This document shows positions 22,906 through 34,813 of a stretch of 64,000 nt of DNA, in pieces. A model generated the notes under the pieces. It ran no database searches and had not been told where the DNA came from. It worked only from the letters and a program-made list of their open reading frames with translations. How positions within the stretch are numbered: position 1 is the stretch's first letter; the number at the start of each line of letters is the position of its first letter. Origin of the DNA: Lineus longissimus (taxonomy: Eukaryota > Nemertea > Pilidiophora > Heteronemertea > Lineidae); the NCBI RefSeq assembly GCF_910592395.1, contig NC_088317.1, forward strand, positions 8,558,001 to 8,622,000, in the 5' to 3' direction. The position numbers were made by a program, and so were the translations under genes.

Positions 22906-23228
22906 TACATGTATTTTACAGTTAAAAGCCGAAGGCTTAAACTACTGCAAAATATAAATATATGCAAATAGTTACATAAGTTTATGAAGAAACGAATAGT
23001 GACATTAGTTTTTTAAAGATAATTTGAAGAGATATACAGAATATATAATTGAGAAACATGTGAAGTTGAAATGTAGTAAATTTCGCAAAAAAGAGAAGAA
23101 AAAAAAAAGCGATAGATAGTTTGGAAAGTGCAGGGGGGCGGGGGTGCAAGAGTTAGGAATGATCATACGAGTTTGGGGTTGGCGGAAACGGAAAAGAGGG
23201 GGGGGGGGGTCAGATATTTTTCTTTGAG

Positions 23229-23537
23229 TTAGATTGGAAAACGATTTGTGGATGAAATGAATTTTAGGGTTGATTTTATAAGGAGAGCATTTTCGAGGTT
23301 GGAGAAAGATGGATAGCCGTTGAGAAGGATGTTTGAGTTTAGAGTTGCATTATGGATGTGTGTTATTTGAAGGGTATTGGCGATTAGGGAGTTGCGTTGG
23401 TTTTCGTACTTAGGACAGTCGAGAAGAAAGTGTGAAGAGGTTTCTGGAACATGCATTGGGCACATGAGGCAAGTGGGGGTTTCCGAAACGTGGTTTAGGT
23501 ATAGGTCAGATGTTAGTCCGCTGCAGTTGTTTCGCAT
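23229..23537 (-). pseudogene. LINE protein C-terminus (CCHC-like end of the RT ORF)
   Basis: About 100 residues carry TCLMCPMHVPETSSHFLLDC, the Cys-rich end common to CR1/I/Jockey-type reverse transcriptase ORFs, followed by PKYENQRNSL and a terminal tail. The frame starts abruptly near the 5' truncation point at 23607. The clade cannot be determined from this fragment. Confidence 0.7.
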
Positions 23538-23607
23538 ACGTGTGAGAATGATGTTAAGTGGGCGAGGGCCGATGTCTAGCCAGGAGGGGATTGGTTTGAT
23601 AGAGAAT

Positions 23608-23869
23608 TCTCGACTGCCATTGTTGGTGGCCCATGGAAATATAATGGAAAACTACTCCGCTGTTGATTCGTAGAATCGTCATTTTGGGCAAGTCGGCACG
23701 TACATGTTCAATTGTCAATAAGATAACTGCTGCTGCAAGTATCAAGCGATATTGCAAGAACGCCATGATTAGTTTCCACAACACGTGTAGTCGTTATGAG
23801 GGAGAATCGTTTATGTCAAGAAAATACCTGTCCTTCAAAATCTACTTCCTATTCTCGTAAAATCCTTTT
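23608..23869. repeat. Right copy of the 262-bp direct repeat
   Basis: Nearly identical to 21631-21892, including the ATG and signal peptide in - orientation (MAFLQYRLILAAAVILLTIE again). This copy is the one still attached to the sequence upstream of the gene (23870 on), so the native promoter now drives a truncated first exon that runs into the LINE. Confidence 0.85.
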
Positions 23870-24248
23870 ACCGAACGTGGTGCACCTGGTGACGTCATTC
23901 ATTCGTTTTACAAACAAACGTTAGAGATGCAGGTGTAGCAATGACTAATTGTGTTGTCGGCACTAAACACCATGCATTAATTTTCCGTTTATAAACAACG
24001 GTTAGAACTAAGCCAAGCACTGTAAGGTGTGCCTTTTGCCGTGGCTATTTTACTTCTTGGCGGCATAGGCATGATATATCGCTCAGATGTGGAGGTAAAG
24101 TTTACAATGTCTACAATGTCTACGGAAACACTCAATAAGTAAGTTATTCGTTCCGTTTGCGTAACTTCCGCTGTTCATCATATTGCTTGATTAAATTCTT
24201 ATTCAACATGTTCTCGATAGGTTCCCATGTAGTTTGTGAGAAACCGAC
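23870..24248 (-). promoter_or_regulatory. Candidate promoter of the - strand signal-peptide gene
   Basis: This stretch lies immediately upstream of the duplicated first exon. It contains the palindrome TGACGTCA at about 23890-23897, a CREB/ATF-type site. No TATA box is obvious. The promoter role is inferred from position only. Confidence 0.25.
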
Positions 24249-25668
24249 CTAACGAATTTTGAACCATCGTTTTCCTTTGGCCATTTTATGGCCTTCGATC
24301 TTATCTACATAATAAATGTCATCGAGTTGATCTGTAGCCGGAGGCTGGGATCCAGGACCTATGGCTTCCTGAACTTTGCGTTGTCGCCGTGTCTGTGTAA
24401 TGTTCTTCTCTCCTCGTGGTGCTAACGGCACCTGTACGTCTCGTTTAAAGGCGTCGTTTGGAAATTCCTCTGGTTGCAACACGACAGGTCCCTGGCCTTC
24501 AGCCGGGGGAAGTAAACCAGGTGGGTCCTTTGGTCTTCTATCGGGATCGTAAACTCGCCTGAGACGATTGGCATGGACAAACTGAGTGACTGGTTTGTTA
24601 TCCTTCGTGCGCATTTTGAAGTTAACATTTCCCCGCTTGCTGATGACTCGATACGGGCCATTCCATTTTTGCGTAAGTTTATTTCGATTTACCAACCTTC
24701 AAAACTGGGTGATAGAGCCATACACGATCTCCGACTTCTATGTCAATTTCCTTAGCGGATTTATTGTATTGGCGACGCATCTTTTGCTTACTGTCCTCCA
24801 GGTTCTTCTTCACAGTTTCACGAATGAGATCGAGTTTTGCAACCAGATTACCATAGTAATCCTCGTAGGTGGTAAATGTCTCCTTTAATGGATTTAATGC
24901 TCTCTGGATAGGGACCTGGGCCTATCGGCCGTTCACGATATCGTATGGGCAGAATCCCGTTGAAACCGTGCCAACTGATGTTCGAAGGGCAAACAAAGCC
25001 GATGGCACAAATAGATCTTACGACGTTTGTGACTTGTCCGATACCATCTTGAAGAGGAGTTGTCCAAGACTTTTGTGATGTCTCTCGAGTTTGCCATTAC
25101 AAGCAGGATGGTAAGCCGTCGTGAATAAAGACCGATATCCGAGCATGCGTACAGTTTCTTTGAACAGTTGTGACAGAAATTGTGTACCTCTATCAGTTAA
25201 AATTGTAGAAAATGCTCCGAAACGACAGAAGATTTCGTCCACTAGGATAGTAGCTGCTGTCTTTGCAGTCATATCTTTAATCGGAAATGCTTCCATCCAG
25301 GACGAGAAATTATCAATAAAAGTGACCAAACATTTATTTCCGCGTGGCGTGGTAGGTAATGGTCCAACAAAGTCAATACTCCAAGCAGACATTATCGGAG
25401 AAATTGGTAATGGATTTAAAGGTGCCCGAGTGACAGGTTTGTTTGTTTGACGGATTTGGCAGTCTACACATGATTTGACATATTTAACGTCAACGTATTG
25501 ATTATCCCAATAGAACCGTTCTTTTATCTTTAAATATGTACGTTCGATTGCTTGGTGCCCACCGAAACCTGTTTCATGTAGTTCGTGTAAGATTTCTGCA
25601 CGCAGGTGGCTAGGAATAACTGGGCATACACACGTGTATGGGCGGTTATTGCCGCAAATATTCACCAA
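24249..25668 (-). pseudogene. Ty3/Gypsy integrase fragment
   Basis: From 25668 downward the frame gives an H2C2 zinc-binding region (HETGFGGH ... CVDCQIRQ), then a retroviral-type integrase core with DFVGPLP, LTDRGTQF and CNGKLERHHKSL as the D, D and E positions, 35 residues apart between the last two. A separate frame at 24249-24695 continues with a C-terminal region (WNGPYRVISKR, FVHANRLRRVY). The frame breaks between about 24700 and 25018. No LTRs, protease or reverse transcriptase accompany it, so it is a remnant. On the host genome it would act as a retrotransposon integrase. Confidence 0.85.
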
Positions 25669-26229
25669 CGCGCGAGGGATAGCAGTTACTCCTAGAAGCC
25701 GATGAGGCGTATAGTTCGTGGCGCGTATAGCTGTAATTTCTAAAATCTGCCTTTCCTAGAATCGTTATGAGGGATAGATACCGCGAGCTCTAGAATCCGC
25801 AGGTTCTAGAACCGTGAATAGATCTTGTGAGGGATAGAAGTTCCAAAAAATTCCGTTATGTGGCGCCACTATCTCGTGAGCGATAGCAGTTCAAACAATT
25901 TCCAGCAAAAGCACTGGACGCCATGTTTGTTTTAGCTGTCGTTCCTTGGGTTTATAGAAAAAGCGGAATCGGGATCTGGCATCAGGTTGGCATACTAAGA
26001 TCGTTTTCTGGTGATGATTATTCAAAAACTAGGTTTGCAAACTCAACCAAACTTCTAAATCTTGTTTATTGAAAGTGTTTTAGGAGCTTAAAAACATTTT
26101 TAACCATATACACCCTATTAATTTGCGTTGGACGCCACTGGTCGCCACTGGACGCTAAATAGGATGACCCGTCTCGAGCGCCACCCAACGTCTGTTTTTT
26201 TATACGACCGCGTTCGCCGACGTCCTCTT
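25669..26229. other. No recognisable gene; short TCTAGAA-type repeats
   Basis: Between 25690 and 25880 phrases such as GAGGGATAGA and CTAGAAnC recur three or four times. No coding signal was found. This lies between the Ty3 and the BEL/Pao fragments. Confidence 0.4.
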
Positions 26230-26365
26230 TCACAAAAACATGTGAGGGAAGTTTGCGCGAGCGCCACCCAACGTCTGTTTTGATATACGACCAGGTTCGC
26301 CGACGTCCTCTTTCACAAAAACATGCAAGACAAGTTTGCGCGAGCGACGACCGCTTACAAAAACA
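26187..26365. repeat. Tandem repeat, unit about 83 bp
   Basis: A unit beginning GCCACCCAACGTCTGTTTT and containing TTCGCCGACGTCCTCTTTCA and CAAAAACATG occurs twice in full (about 26181-26263 and 26264-26345) with a shortened third copy after it. It overlaps the end of the gag-like frame, so the last residues of that frame come from the repeat and are not gag. Confidence 0.7.
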
Positions 26366-26369
26366 TGTA

Positions 26370-27259
26370 CATATTTTTTGCTGTTTTCACGGCCCATATA
26401 CATTAAACCATCATAGCCAAAGCCTATAATTTCGGCCTTCGCGCGCCCAACTACAGCGAGTTGTAGATGGATGATCTTTTCCGTGTCGGATATCGGGGAT
26501 GAATGCACCATGGCACGGAACATTCCACTCCAGTCTGTCCATTTTAAGGGGTCACCATCGAAACTTTGAAGCTTCAGTCTTGGAAGTGACTTGCCAAAAG
26601 ACGATGAATGAGCTACAGTGGTACCGGTATTATATAAAACATTTGGGGTTGGATGATTTGGACCAATGAAAAAATCATGACGTACCTGGGGGGTATGCTG
26701 TTGGAATCGTTCAGGAGTCCTAAGCTGATTTATCCAGCTTTCACACTGCTGGGTCCTGGGCCTTTCACTCCGGCGCTCCCTCGAACACACATTGTACCGT
26801 CCTTGCCGCACGAAAGTTCATTTCAATAACTGCACCCGCTAATACACCAACTGCATCACGGCCATCCGTCCGTCCAGCTGCATCCGCCAATACACCAACT
26901 GCACCACGGCCATCCAAACGCCTTTCAGCAGCGACCGACTCCGGACTCTCCTTCGGAACTTCTTGGCATCGCTCCTCACCAGAACTGGCTTCACTTATGC
27001 CACATTGCGAGGAAACATCATCGCCAGTTCTACCAATGGTGATAGCGACATCGTCCAAGTAGTACTCCGCCTCCACGACGGCATCATTAACTTGTTCAAA
27101 CTGATCACCGAGAAGGTGATTTACATCCGCCGTATTTTCTGGTCTCATTTCCACAAGATTGAGTCCACAGTTCATTACCTCCTCCTTGCTTGCCATCAAA
27201 GACGCGATTTGACCTTTGATTACGCCTGCTCTCACTTTCCCATTGACCAGGCGGTCCAA
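26370..27259 (-). pseudogene. BEL/Pao gag fragment
   Basis: The frame from 27259 downward has an acidic, low-complexity N-terminal part; after a frame change near 26790 it reads LPRLKLQSFDGDPLKWTDW, then GMFRAMVHSS and KIIHLQLAVVGRAKAEIIG. The pattern of a conserved FSGDPLEW-like motif followed by HLK-type repeats is typical of BEL/Pao gag (DUF1759). It is not adjacent to the BEL/Pao pol at 31-35 kb, so it belongs to another copy or was moved by rearrangement. Not functional. Confidence 0.7.
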
Positions 27260-27373
27260 GCTTCTAAGTCAACGTTCAACACTTCCCGCATGGAAGTTTC
27301 GTTTGGCCTAAGCCTGTCTGATGGTAAAATTCTCCTTGAAATCCCTAGTTCGAATCCGGTCGGAGAGACCAAT

Positions 27374-28080
27374 GCTCTGTCGTGAGACTCCGTACATCCT
27401 TAGATCCGAGAGAGGAATTACAAAAACTACAGTAATACTATTATTTGATTGTATTAAGCTTCATGATGATCAAAGTTCACAATATTTGAGGTTATCACTT
27501 ATAAGTGAGATCCTTACACTTATCCTCAACCTTAACATTAACTACTTCAAATCAATATTCCTATTTGATGCTAAGCGTGGGCGTTAGTGGGCGAGATTTG
27601 GAGAGACTAGGCCCTGTTCTGTTCAGGACCACCAATGGGTTACAATCGTACAATTCTTCATCGGTAAAGACTGCAGAAAATTACTTATTTCTTAGAACGG
27701 AAGTTATCCGCTTACACATTAAGAGGCAGCAGAAGGAAAGTCCAAAGCATTATTTACGATGTGCCGCCAAGCCTAGCAACACAATTGATAGAGTATGTTT
27801 TTCATTACTAAGATAATATACAGTTTCTCTCCACCCACGCACCATAAGAACTCAAATTCCTCAATCCAACACAACTTCCTTGATCTGACCGATCCAATTA
27901 GGCCCTATTAACAATGTATTTAACTCAAGCGTAATGTCCGGTCAATCTTATTCTCAAGGATCCCGGAAGCAAATGATTTACTGTTCATTTATAAAAAACA
28001 GACTTGCTACAAATTAATCAAATATCGAAATTTCAAACTGAATCTAAAACTAATATCATAATGTCCAAATCGTCAGCCAC
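27374..28080. repeat. Dispersed repeat A, copy 2
   Basis: Matches 5412-6374 from GCTCTGTCGTGAGACTCCGT to CGTCAGCCAC. It lacks the 290-bp insertion of copy 1 and so shows the empty site, and carries an extra block near 27877-27912. Non-coding. Confidence 0.8.
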
Positions 28081-28843
28081 GCTAAGCTTTATAAGGGATA
28101 TTTTGTTGGGTATTTTTAATTTGTGTATTGACATTAATGAAAAAAGCTCAATTTTCTGATTTTGTTGCCGTTTTCAGAACTCAAATCAATTAAGAAATAA
28201 GGAATCTAGAGCCTATTACAAAAAGCAGGTTAAACTAGAATCTACAGGGAACGATCGAGCCGAAGGTCAGCTAGAACGGCGCCGCTGAGTTGCTGATTGT
28301 ACAAGGAAGCAGCATAATGAAAAAGGGGATTCCCCGGCCGGTTTAGGACTGCTCAGGTTTAGACGCTTCTTGTTTGCGGTACCAAAACTGGCCGCTCGGG
28401 TTCTCGGGTTAAGCATTTCAATATTGAACAGGCCGCTACGAAAGTTCTTGGTTGAGTTTTAAAAAGTACACTTTTCACCGTCAATGGCAGTGAAAATGTG
28501 CTAGAGGTCCTACCCTCGTTTGTATGGGTCTCGCGATACTATATCGTCACTCTGTCACAAGTTTGTTCATCCACACACTAATCCAGTGTGTTTGTTGAGC
28601 TTGCTTGTAACTTTAATTCAATTGCCTTCTTTTATGTTTTTTAGATACCGAAAATTGAAGTTGTCCTCAATGATTTTTCGCAAAACTAAGCGTCACACAG
28701 ATGCTTAATAAATATATATTATAACAATGAATGGCGAAGTCATGGGCGCTCTGTCATCGGGTGAAACCACAACGATTATACACGAAGATGTGCGATTTTG
28801 ACACATTTCGAACTACTCCTATGGGGGATTTGTTGATTCATGC
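28081..28843. other. No recognisable feature
   Basis: No coding, repeat or RNA signature was identified between the dispersed repeat and the candidate signal exon. Confidence 0.4.
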
Positions 28844-28895
28844 ATGTTTCTTGCATGGATATATATGTATATGCTGGCATCTGACCTTCCTCTCG
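28844..28895 (+). CDS. Candidate signal-peptide exon of the lectin gene
   Basis: An ATG at 28844 opens a short hydrophobic frame (MFLAWIYMYMLASDLPL). The frame has an upstream stop at 28799. A GT at 28896 would end the exon in phase 1, which matches the phase-1 start of the lectin exon at 29360 and gives a natural signal peptide followed by the first Cys of the domain. The donor (CG/GTGGCG) is weak. No other upstream exon was found. Confidence 0.3.
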
Positions 28896-29359
28896 GTGGC
28901 GCTCAAGCAATGAACAAGTTATTTTTGTTTTGTTTTTCGTTTTATAAATGGATCGTATTCTGGCAAAATTGAAAGGAAAAAATGCTGATTCAGGGTAGGA
29001 CGAATTGCGTTTAGACGACGCAAAACCTTCTCACATCAATATCGCATCCAAATTTAATCCTACTACTTTGGTGAGTGCGAAACTGTTCCTGCGAAACTGG
29101 ATTGAATCAAGATTATATGTAGAACATGTTATGGACGCAGATTACATGACGTTTTGAATTCGTTCCGCAGTGCATCTGATGTCGCTTTTTTTTGTGTCGT
29201 GTCAACGGTTATAGTGACGAGGTGTCTTGAATGAGATATATGTGCATCCTACATTGCTCTACGGTCGAGGGAAGCGTTACCTTTCATAAATTACTGCTGT
29301 AAGCTTATACTGTCATTTTTTATTTCCACGAATGTTGATTATCTATATGCAATTTTCAG

Positions 29360-29518
29360 TGAACAAGAAATGTCCAAGTGGCTGGAAACCTCACAATACC
29401 AACTGTCATTACTTTGGTTATCAGAAATTGACATGGGTGCAGGCACGGGAAGTATGCTTGAAAGCCAAGGCCAGGTTGATTAATGTAGAGAGTATTGAAG
29501 AATACGAGTACCTCATGA
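29360..29518 (+). CDS. C-type lectin domain 1, N-terminal half (exon)
   Basis: Bounded by an acceptor ATTTTCAG and a strong donor GTAAGT, phase 1 at both ends. It encodes the first half of a C-type lectin-like domain: CPSGWKPHNTNCHYFGY, then the helix WVQAREVCLKAKARL and the start of the second helix. Such domains bind sugars or other ligands outside the cell. The second half is missing locally, and the next in-phase half domain on this strand is at 60410. I infer that the two belong to one gene with a 30.9-kb intron. Confidence 0.75.
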
Positions 29519-29638
29519 GTAAGTATCCGGGTATGGGGACGTTTGACTTGATTAAGAAAATAACTATCAACTTGCGTGACTGTGCACATATCACACCATT
29601 GTAAGACATTGATTTTACAATGGTCACGATGCAATATG

Positions 29639-29665
29639 TATAGTCCTTCCAGTAAGTAAATGTCC
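29639..29665. repeat. Orphan mariner-like terminal repeat
   Basis: TATAGTCCTTCCAGTAAGTA followed by AATGTCC resembles the end of the element at 21939 (CAGTCCTTCAAAAAAGTAAA). No matching inverted partner was found nearby, so this is a decayed or truncated end. Confidence 0.4.
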
Positions 29666-31440
29666 GCCGTTTTTATAAAAAATATTACAGAGAGAAAATA
29701 AGATATTTAAATGCGGTTTTCAGCAGAGAATGGTACATCTAGTTGGTCAGATTCTGTTGTATTTGGATGAACCTAAGTCCATCCCTTCATTATGCAACAG
29801 ATACTTGCAACATACAGCCCTTGAACAACCCTCTGCTTATAATAGTTATTGAACCAAAAATTGTGTTAAATGGCCCCATTCATAAAGACCCTGACTGAGG
29901 GTTGTTCTCTAAGGTCACCAGTTGTCTGAAAAAAACAATCACCTAAAGCGAGCTAAAACTAGTTTACAAAATGAAGAATTTGGCGGGAATTTTCTAATTA
30001 AAGCGAGAAAAAAATGGTTGCATCATGGTTCACCCATATATTGTGAAAAAGAACGAAAATGAAATAAAACAAAAAAGTTAGTTTTTGGACATTTTTAAAA
30101 TTGCCTGTTACATAATGAAGCGACAGGATTATCTAGGCCCAAATACAACAGATACATTACCAACTAAATATGATGTAAAATGGGGTATTTGTAGCCCCGG
30201 TCTAATTGTAGCCCCTGGCAATGTTTTTGATTCACATTCTGGTAACCATGGAATTATTCAGCCAACCCAAGACGTGACTCTTGAGTATCACAACATAAAT
30301 AGTTTTGGATTATACCACATGTCATGTATGTGCTCTGGCTATAAAAAGTAAACAAATCAGACACATGCACAAAAAATGTTGGGGTCGAACTTTATACAGA
30401 TCTGAATTTTCCACATTTGCAGAGCATTGATATGTTTGAAACTTAGTCCAGGTGATCAGTATTAAAGGTAGATAATTTTGTATGCGGAGTTTGATGTTAT
30501 GATTAAAAATACATTTTTCAGATATACTTTCTGACCAGGGTACCCTCGAGGTATTTGTAGCCCGTTGGTTCAGGGTATTTGTAGCCCCTATAACACTACT
30601 CAATATATCCTGTCATAAATCATGAAAATGCTAGGTTTTGTTTATTATTTTACCCGAATTATATTATTTGATCATGAATCTATCCGATTTAGATACAATG
30701 TTAACCCTTGTACTGTAGCCACATAAAACACCCAATATTTTCCCCAAGAACAAAACCTCGAAGCTGTTTTTGACAAAAACTCAATTTATTTACAATAACA
30801 GGAACAAGTTAGGTAAACATAAACATATTATAATTGTCAACACCAGAGCTCATTGAATGCAAGGAAAAGTGTGATCCGTATGTAACTGAAGACACATCCG
30901 CCAGTAGAAACACAGTCATGTACATGTGGAGATGACGTCACGAAAAAGAACAGGATGGGTGTTAGTCTGGTACCGGAAGTGAGTGACAAAGAGAAGTCAC
31001 GGTTTACGAAGGCATTGAATGCGAACAGGAAGTACACATCCAACAGGAAGTACATATATCTAACAGGAAGTACGACAACACGTACACGTACACGTAAACG
31101 TAAAGTGCTCCTCCTTGCGGCCGCCATGCAGAGACGTGTTTTAAACGACGTTTCGAAATAGCTGTGCACGAGTCTATGTAGGCCAATACATAGTTTGAAA
31201 TATCCCTCGAGACACACAACCCGACACACAGTTAGACAATCATTCTTTCTATTAGGCTTGGAATACCAGGTAAATTTACTGAATACCAGGTAAATGTTAA
31301 CAAATTGAACCAAATCGCTATGTCGCTTGCGCGCGCAACGCTTGTAGCTTTTGTCGGTAGTAGTAATATAATTCATGATATAAGTGTGGTATGGAGCAAG
31401 TACCATCAGCAATGTCTCAATCTAGTGGTAGTTTTGTAAT
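29666..31440. other. Intronic sequence without genes
   Basis: Two small repeats stand out: a TTTGTAGCCC(C) phrase near 30186, 30547 and 30577, and three tandem copies of AACAGGAAGTAC near 31022-31075. No domain-bearing frame was found. Confidence 0.4.
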
Positions 31441-31456
31441 CATCAGATCTACAGCT

Positions 31457-31993
31457 CTATAACTCAGCAGCTGGCTCAATTAATCTTAACTTCTGCACTG
31501 GTCGCCGTCTCAGTCCAGCGGCTGTCTTCACCGTCACGGACCTAACCAGGTTGGCTCTACCTGGATGTAGTTCCTCGACCTTGGATAATGTCCAGTTTCC
31601 CTTATTCATTCCATCCTTGGCTAGAAAGACCATGTCTCCAACCCTGAGGTTGTCTCGAACATCAGTCCATTTTCTCATCTGTTGAAGCTTGAGTAGATAT
31701 TCTTTCGTCCACCTGTTCTAAAATTGCTTCAACAATGACTGCTGATACCTCCAACGTTTACCAATGTTCGTCTTCGCTGTCTCTTTATCTACGTCGGGAA
31801 GTGGCTGGAGACTCCGTTCGATCGCAAAGTGGACTGGTGTCAGGGGTGACAAATCCTCTGTATCGCTAGATACCATTGCCAATGTACGTGAGTTTACCAT
31901 TGCCTCCACTTCTGCCAACACGGTCTCCAACTCAATCAGGGTGAGTCTTATTTTGCCGAGAATCTTCCTCAATGGTCTATACAGATCCATCAT
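31457..31993 (-). pseudogene. BEL/Pao integrase C-terminal part with DUF5641
   Basis: The frame 31993-31718 gives ELETVLAEVEAMVNSRTL and LSPLTPVHFAI, the end of the integrase core; then, after a frame change, 31678-31457 gives the DUF5641 module (LRVGDMVFLAKDGMNKGNW ... VVR-like region ... LRLIEPAAE). These modules close BEL/Pao pol. One frame interruption lies near 31690-31720. Confidence 0.85.
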
Positions 31994-32110
31994 CCTCTCA
32001 TAAAACCCACCATGCCTTGGAGCGCGTTCCGTTATGAACCTCCAGCGTATTCCGTCTTGTTCTAACTTATGTCTAACAACATATTGTCTTTTGATAATCT
32101 TCTGGACTAT

Positions 32111-32854
32111 TTATGAAGCCTTCTTAAAAGTCTTCGCATTATCTGACAACATCATCCGACATCGTCCTCTTCGGCTCATCATTCTCCTCAAGGCTAACAT
32201 GAACATATCAGTGGTCAGGTCTTCCAGGAGTTCTAGGTGTATGGCTCTGGTTACCATGCAGAAAAACAAATAAATGTACACTTTGCTTGTTCCTTCATCC
32301 CCTGTGACAGTGACTCTTACGAAGAGTGGTCCAGAAAAATTGACACCTACATTAGTAAATGCCGGTGCAATATATTGCGTTTGCGCCGCTCCAGAATGCA
32401 ATGTAAGCTTGTGGTAATGCATCACCAGCATCTTCACGAACAAGTTGAGGGTGGGAAGAATAATTAGATGCTTAACTTCTTCTGGCAGTGAAGCATAGTT
32501 GAGGCGACCTCCTACGCGGAGGACCTGTGAACGCTTGTCCCAATAAGGAGTTAGTTGAGCGATAACACTTGTCTTCTCCACGCTTTCCCCTGCTTGAAGT
32601 TTCTGAATCTCTTTCTGGAAATGCTTCTCTTGAGCCCATCTGATCCAAATAAGTTCTTTCTCTCTTCTTTCACCTAGTCGATATCTCCCCTCGTCTGGGA
32701 CAGTGTCTGCATTCTTGTTTGGTTTGTCTCGTTGGTAATTTGCAATCCAGCTTCTCACTCTCATCATTACTCGGATGAACTTATTATAGGAAGAAAATGT
32801 TTTCACAAATTGTTCTGCCTCCTTGGTAAGTTGACAGCGAAATAGTGTCAGCAA
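32111..32854 (-). pseudogene. BEL/Pao integrase with internal deletion
   Basis: An N-terminal stretch runs to HLIILPTLNLFVKMLVMHYH and LTLHSGAAQT; the following zinc-binding region expected in this family is missing, and the text jumps to VGVNFSGPLFV. The first catalytic Asp (normally GVDFAGP) is Asn here. The second Asp survives (MLSDNAKTF). The deletion, the Asn and the following break leave a non-functional integrase. Confidence 0.8.
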
Positions 32855-32896
32855 GCCACTTGTCGTCTTGCGCTTGACTTTCTCATGTCTTTTCCG

Positions 32897-33867
32897 TCAC
32901 GATCTGTGGAGGTCACTCCTTTTCATCCAGTTTGAGAAAAGGTGGTCCCTCCCACCACAGCGTGGAATGAAATAATGCACCAGATGTAACACCCGTGAAC
33001 ACAGGTCCGCTTGATTCAGTTTGCTGGGCACGTATCTCCAACTTGATGGTCGGATAAGTTGTTGAATTTCAGACACTCTTATGGCCACGAACAGTTGCCA
33101 CGTATACGCTGGTTTGGAGATCCAGTGCAGAACAACCTGAGAGTCTGTCCAACCAATAGTCTTCTCTATCGGCAGCTTGATTTGCTTCTTGACATATGTC
33201 AGAATAGAAGTTGTAAAACTGGATACCGTCACTGTAGTTTACAACAATGTCCATCGGTCCCTATTGTTGGGCTCTTCTTGACATATGTCACCATTCTGGC
33301 ATTGATGAGCGCGGCCGTGAGTTCCAGCTCTGGAATGCTACATCTCTTCCCAATAGGTGACAAACGGGTCTTCGAAAATTGCAAAGTGGAATACTTCTTT
33401 TCAGATGGTCTTTCCTCCACCACTAGATAGACTGAACTGCCGTAGGAAACCTCACATGCATCACCAACAACATGAAGAAAGTACACCAGATCATGGATAC
33501 CATCAGGTATGAGGCAGCGTTGGACTTTGATTTCATCAAGGTTCTCCACTTGTGTTTTCCAAGTTCTCCATTCCTGATCCAGGTCCTCGAGTAAAGAATC
33601 ATCCCATGACCCCTTTGTCAGCCATGTTTTCTGAAATATCTGTTTCGCCTTTATGGCAAATGGAGAGAGCATTCCTAACGGATCGTATACTCTGTGTAAC
33701 TGTTGTAGAACAGAACGACGCGTCTCAACCGGCTTATCATCCATCTTCTCCCAAAATGAAAATATGAGGACATCTTCACTATGAGAGTATTTGACTCCGA
33801 GCATATTTGCACTTTCCTCGGCAAATCTTGCAACCTTGTGAAAGGAAGCTAAATCTCCCTCTTGCAA
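32897..33867 (-). pseudogene. BEL/Pao A17 and RNase H regions
   Basis: 33867-33229 carries the Pao signature LHRVYDPLGMLSPFAIKAK, WDDSLLEDLDQEW and the RNase H-like start (YSTLQFSKTRLSP, IPELELTAALINARM). After a frame change, 33232-32897 continues with TIGWTDSQVVLHWI and WRYVPSKLNQADLCSR, the conserved end of the RNase H module. Confidence 0.85.
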
Positions 33868-33934
33868 ACAAGCTAATGCATCAAGTCACTGTAGTAAGAC
33901 GATAAACCTCTGGTTCTTTGGACTTGTCCAAACC

Positions 33935-34324
33935 TCACCAAACAAATCTCTGGGAGTCTCGATCCTCTTCTCTCATTTTCACTTGAAGGAACATCTTCTC
34001 GATATCAGCCACAATTGCCACTCTATGTCGTCTAAATCGCATCAAAACTCCCGGAAGATCGGGCTGCAGTGCTGGGCCCGGCAGTAAAGTATCATTCAAT
34101 GACAAGCCCTCATATCCAATCATGGAACCATCAAAAACCACACGAACTTTAGTCGTAGTCTTGTCTCTTCTCACGACTGGGTGATGGGGAAGATGCCACA
34201 CTTGATGATCTTCAGACTCTCTATTTTCAGTTACTTTCTCAGCTCTTCCAGCTGGTAGTAGGTCTTGCATCTGGGCTGCATATTCAGATGCTAATTGAGC
34301 ATCTCTCCCTGGTCTCTTCTCCAA
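33935..34324 (-). pseudogene. BEL/Pao reverse transcriptase N-terminal part
   Basis: WHLPHHPVVRRDKTTTKVRV, VFDGS, LNDTLLPGPALQPDL and the palm motif VAIVADIEKMFLQV (motif A Asp) identify a Pao reverse transcriptase. The catalytic DD motif expected about 80 residues later is absent: the sequence passes from the RFVW region directly to the KVARFAEESANML region, which points to an internal deletion. Confidence 0.85.
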
Positions 34325-34813
34325 TTGTAATAGCCGATTGATGGCTAGTCCTTTGTTGTTCTTAAGGATTTTATCATTGTAACTTGGATGGCGGGGTAAT
34401 CATGTCACATAACAATACGCTTCTTTTTTTTCATTGATTAATGCTGTTCAAAAGCGGAGTTATCTAGGTCCGTCGACATCTGGCTCTCATCAGAATGCCC
34501 AGGTGTTCTAGGTCCCAATAACGGGTCGCTATCTCCGTTTCATTCTGGCCATGGAAGCTAACATGGTGGAGTCCTAGCGTATTCTTGACTTCAGTGTCGG
34601 TACAATATGTTCCACAACATATCCAGCCTATGTGAGTATTCAGAGAGATGGGCGTCCCTTGGGGTCATCTAATTCTCATCTCTTTCAGGATGTTGCGAGT
34701 GTCTTCAATACCCAATAGAACATCAACCTCATAGTTTGCCTGGACAGCAAACCTTTCCGCGAGCTGTAAACCCTTCAGATGTTTCATCATCGAGAAATCC
34801 AAGCTGACAGCAT

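Larger units (their letters stand above)
21893..23607 (-). mobile_element. 5'-truncated non-LTR retrotransposon (LINE)
   Basis: A poly(T) run at the low-coordinate end (about 21889-21910) is the poly(A) tail of a - strand insertion. At the other end a - strand frame codes for the C-terminal part of a LINE reverse transcriptase protein. The insertion is flanked by 262-bp direct repeats. A 967-bp inverted-repeat element (21939-22905) sits in its 3' untranslated part, leaving about 750 bp of LINE sequence. Confidence 0.8.

Noticed and set aside
26230-26369. Last residues of the BEL/Pao gag frame as coding
   Set aside because: They come from the 83-bp tandem repeat and do not match gag.
27346-27356. 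AGTTCGAATCC, another B-box-like motif near repeat A copy 2
   Set aside because: No acceptor-stem pairing or A box could be found around it.
30837-31412. 191-residue - strand open frame
   Set aside because: Low-complexity Arg/Val run from a CGTACA repeat and no recognisable domain.
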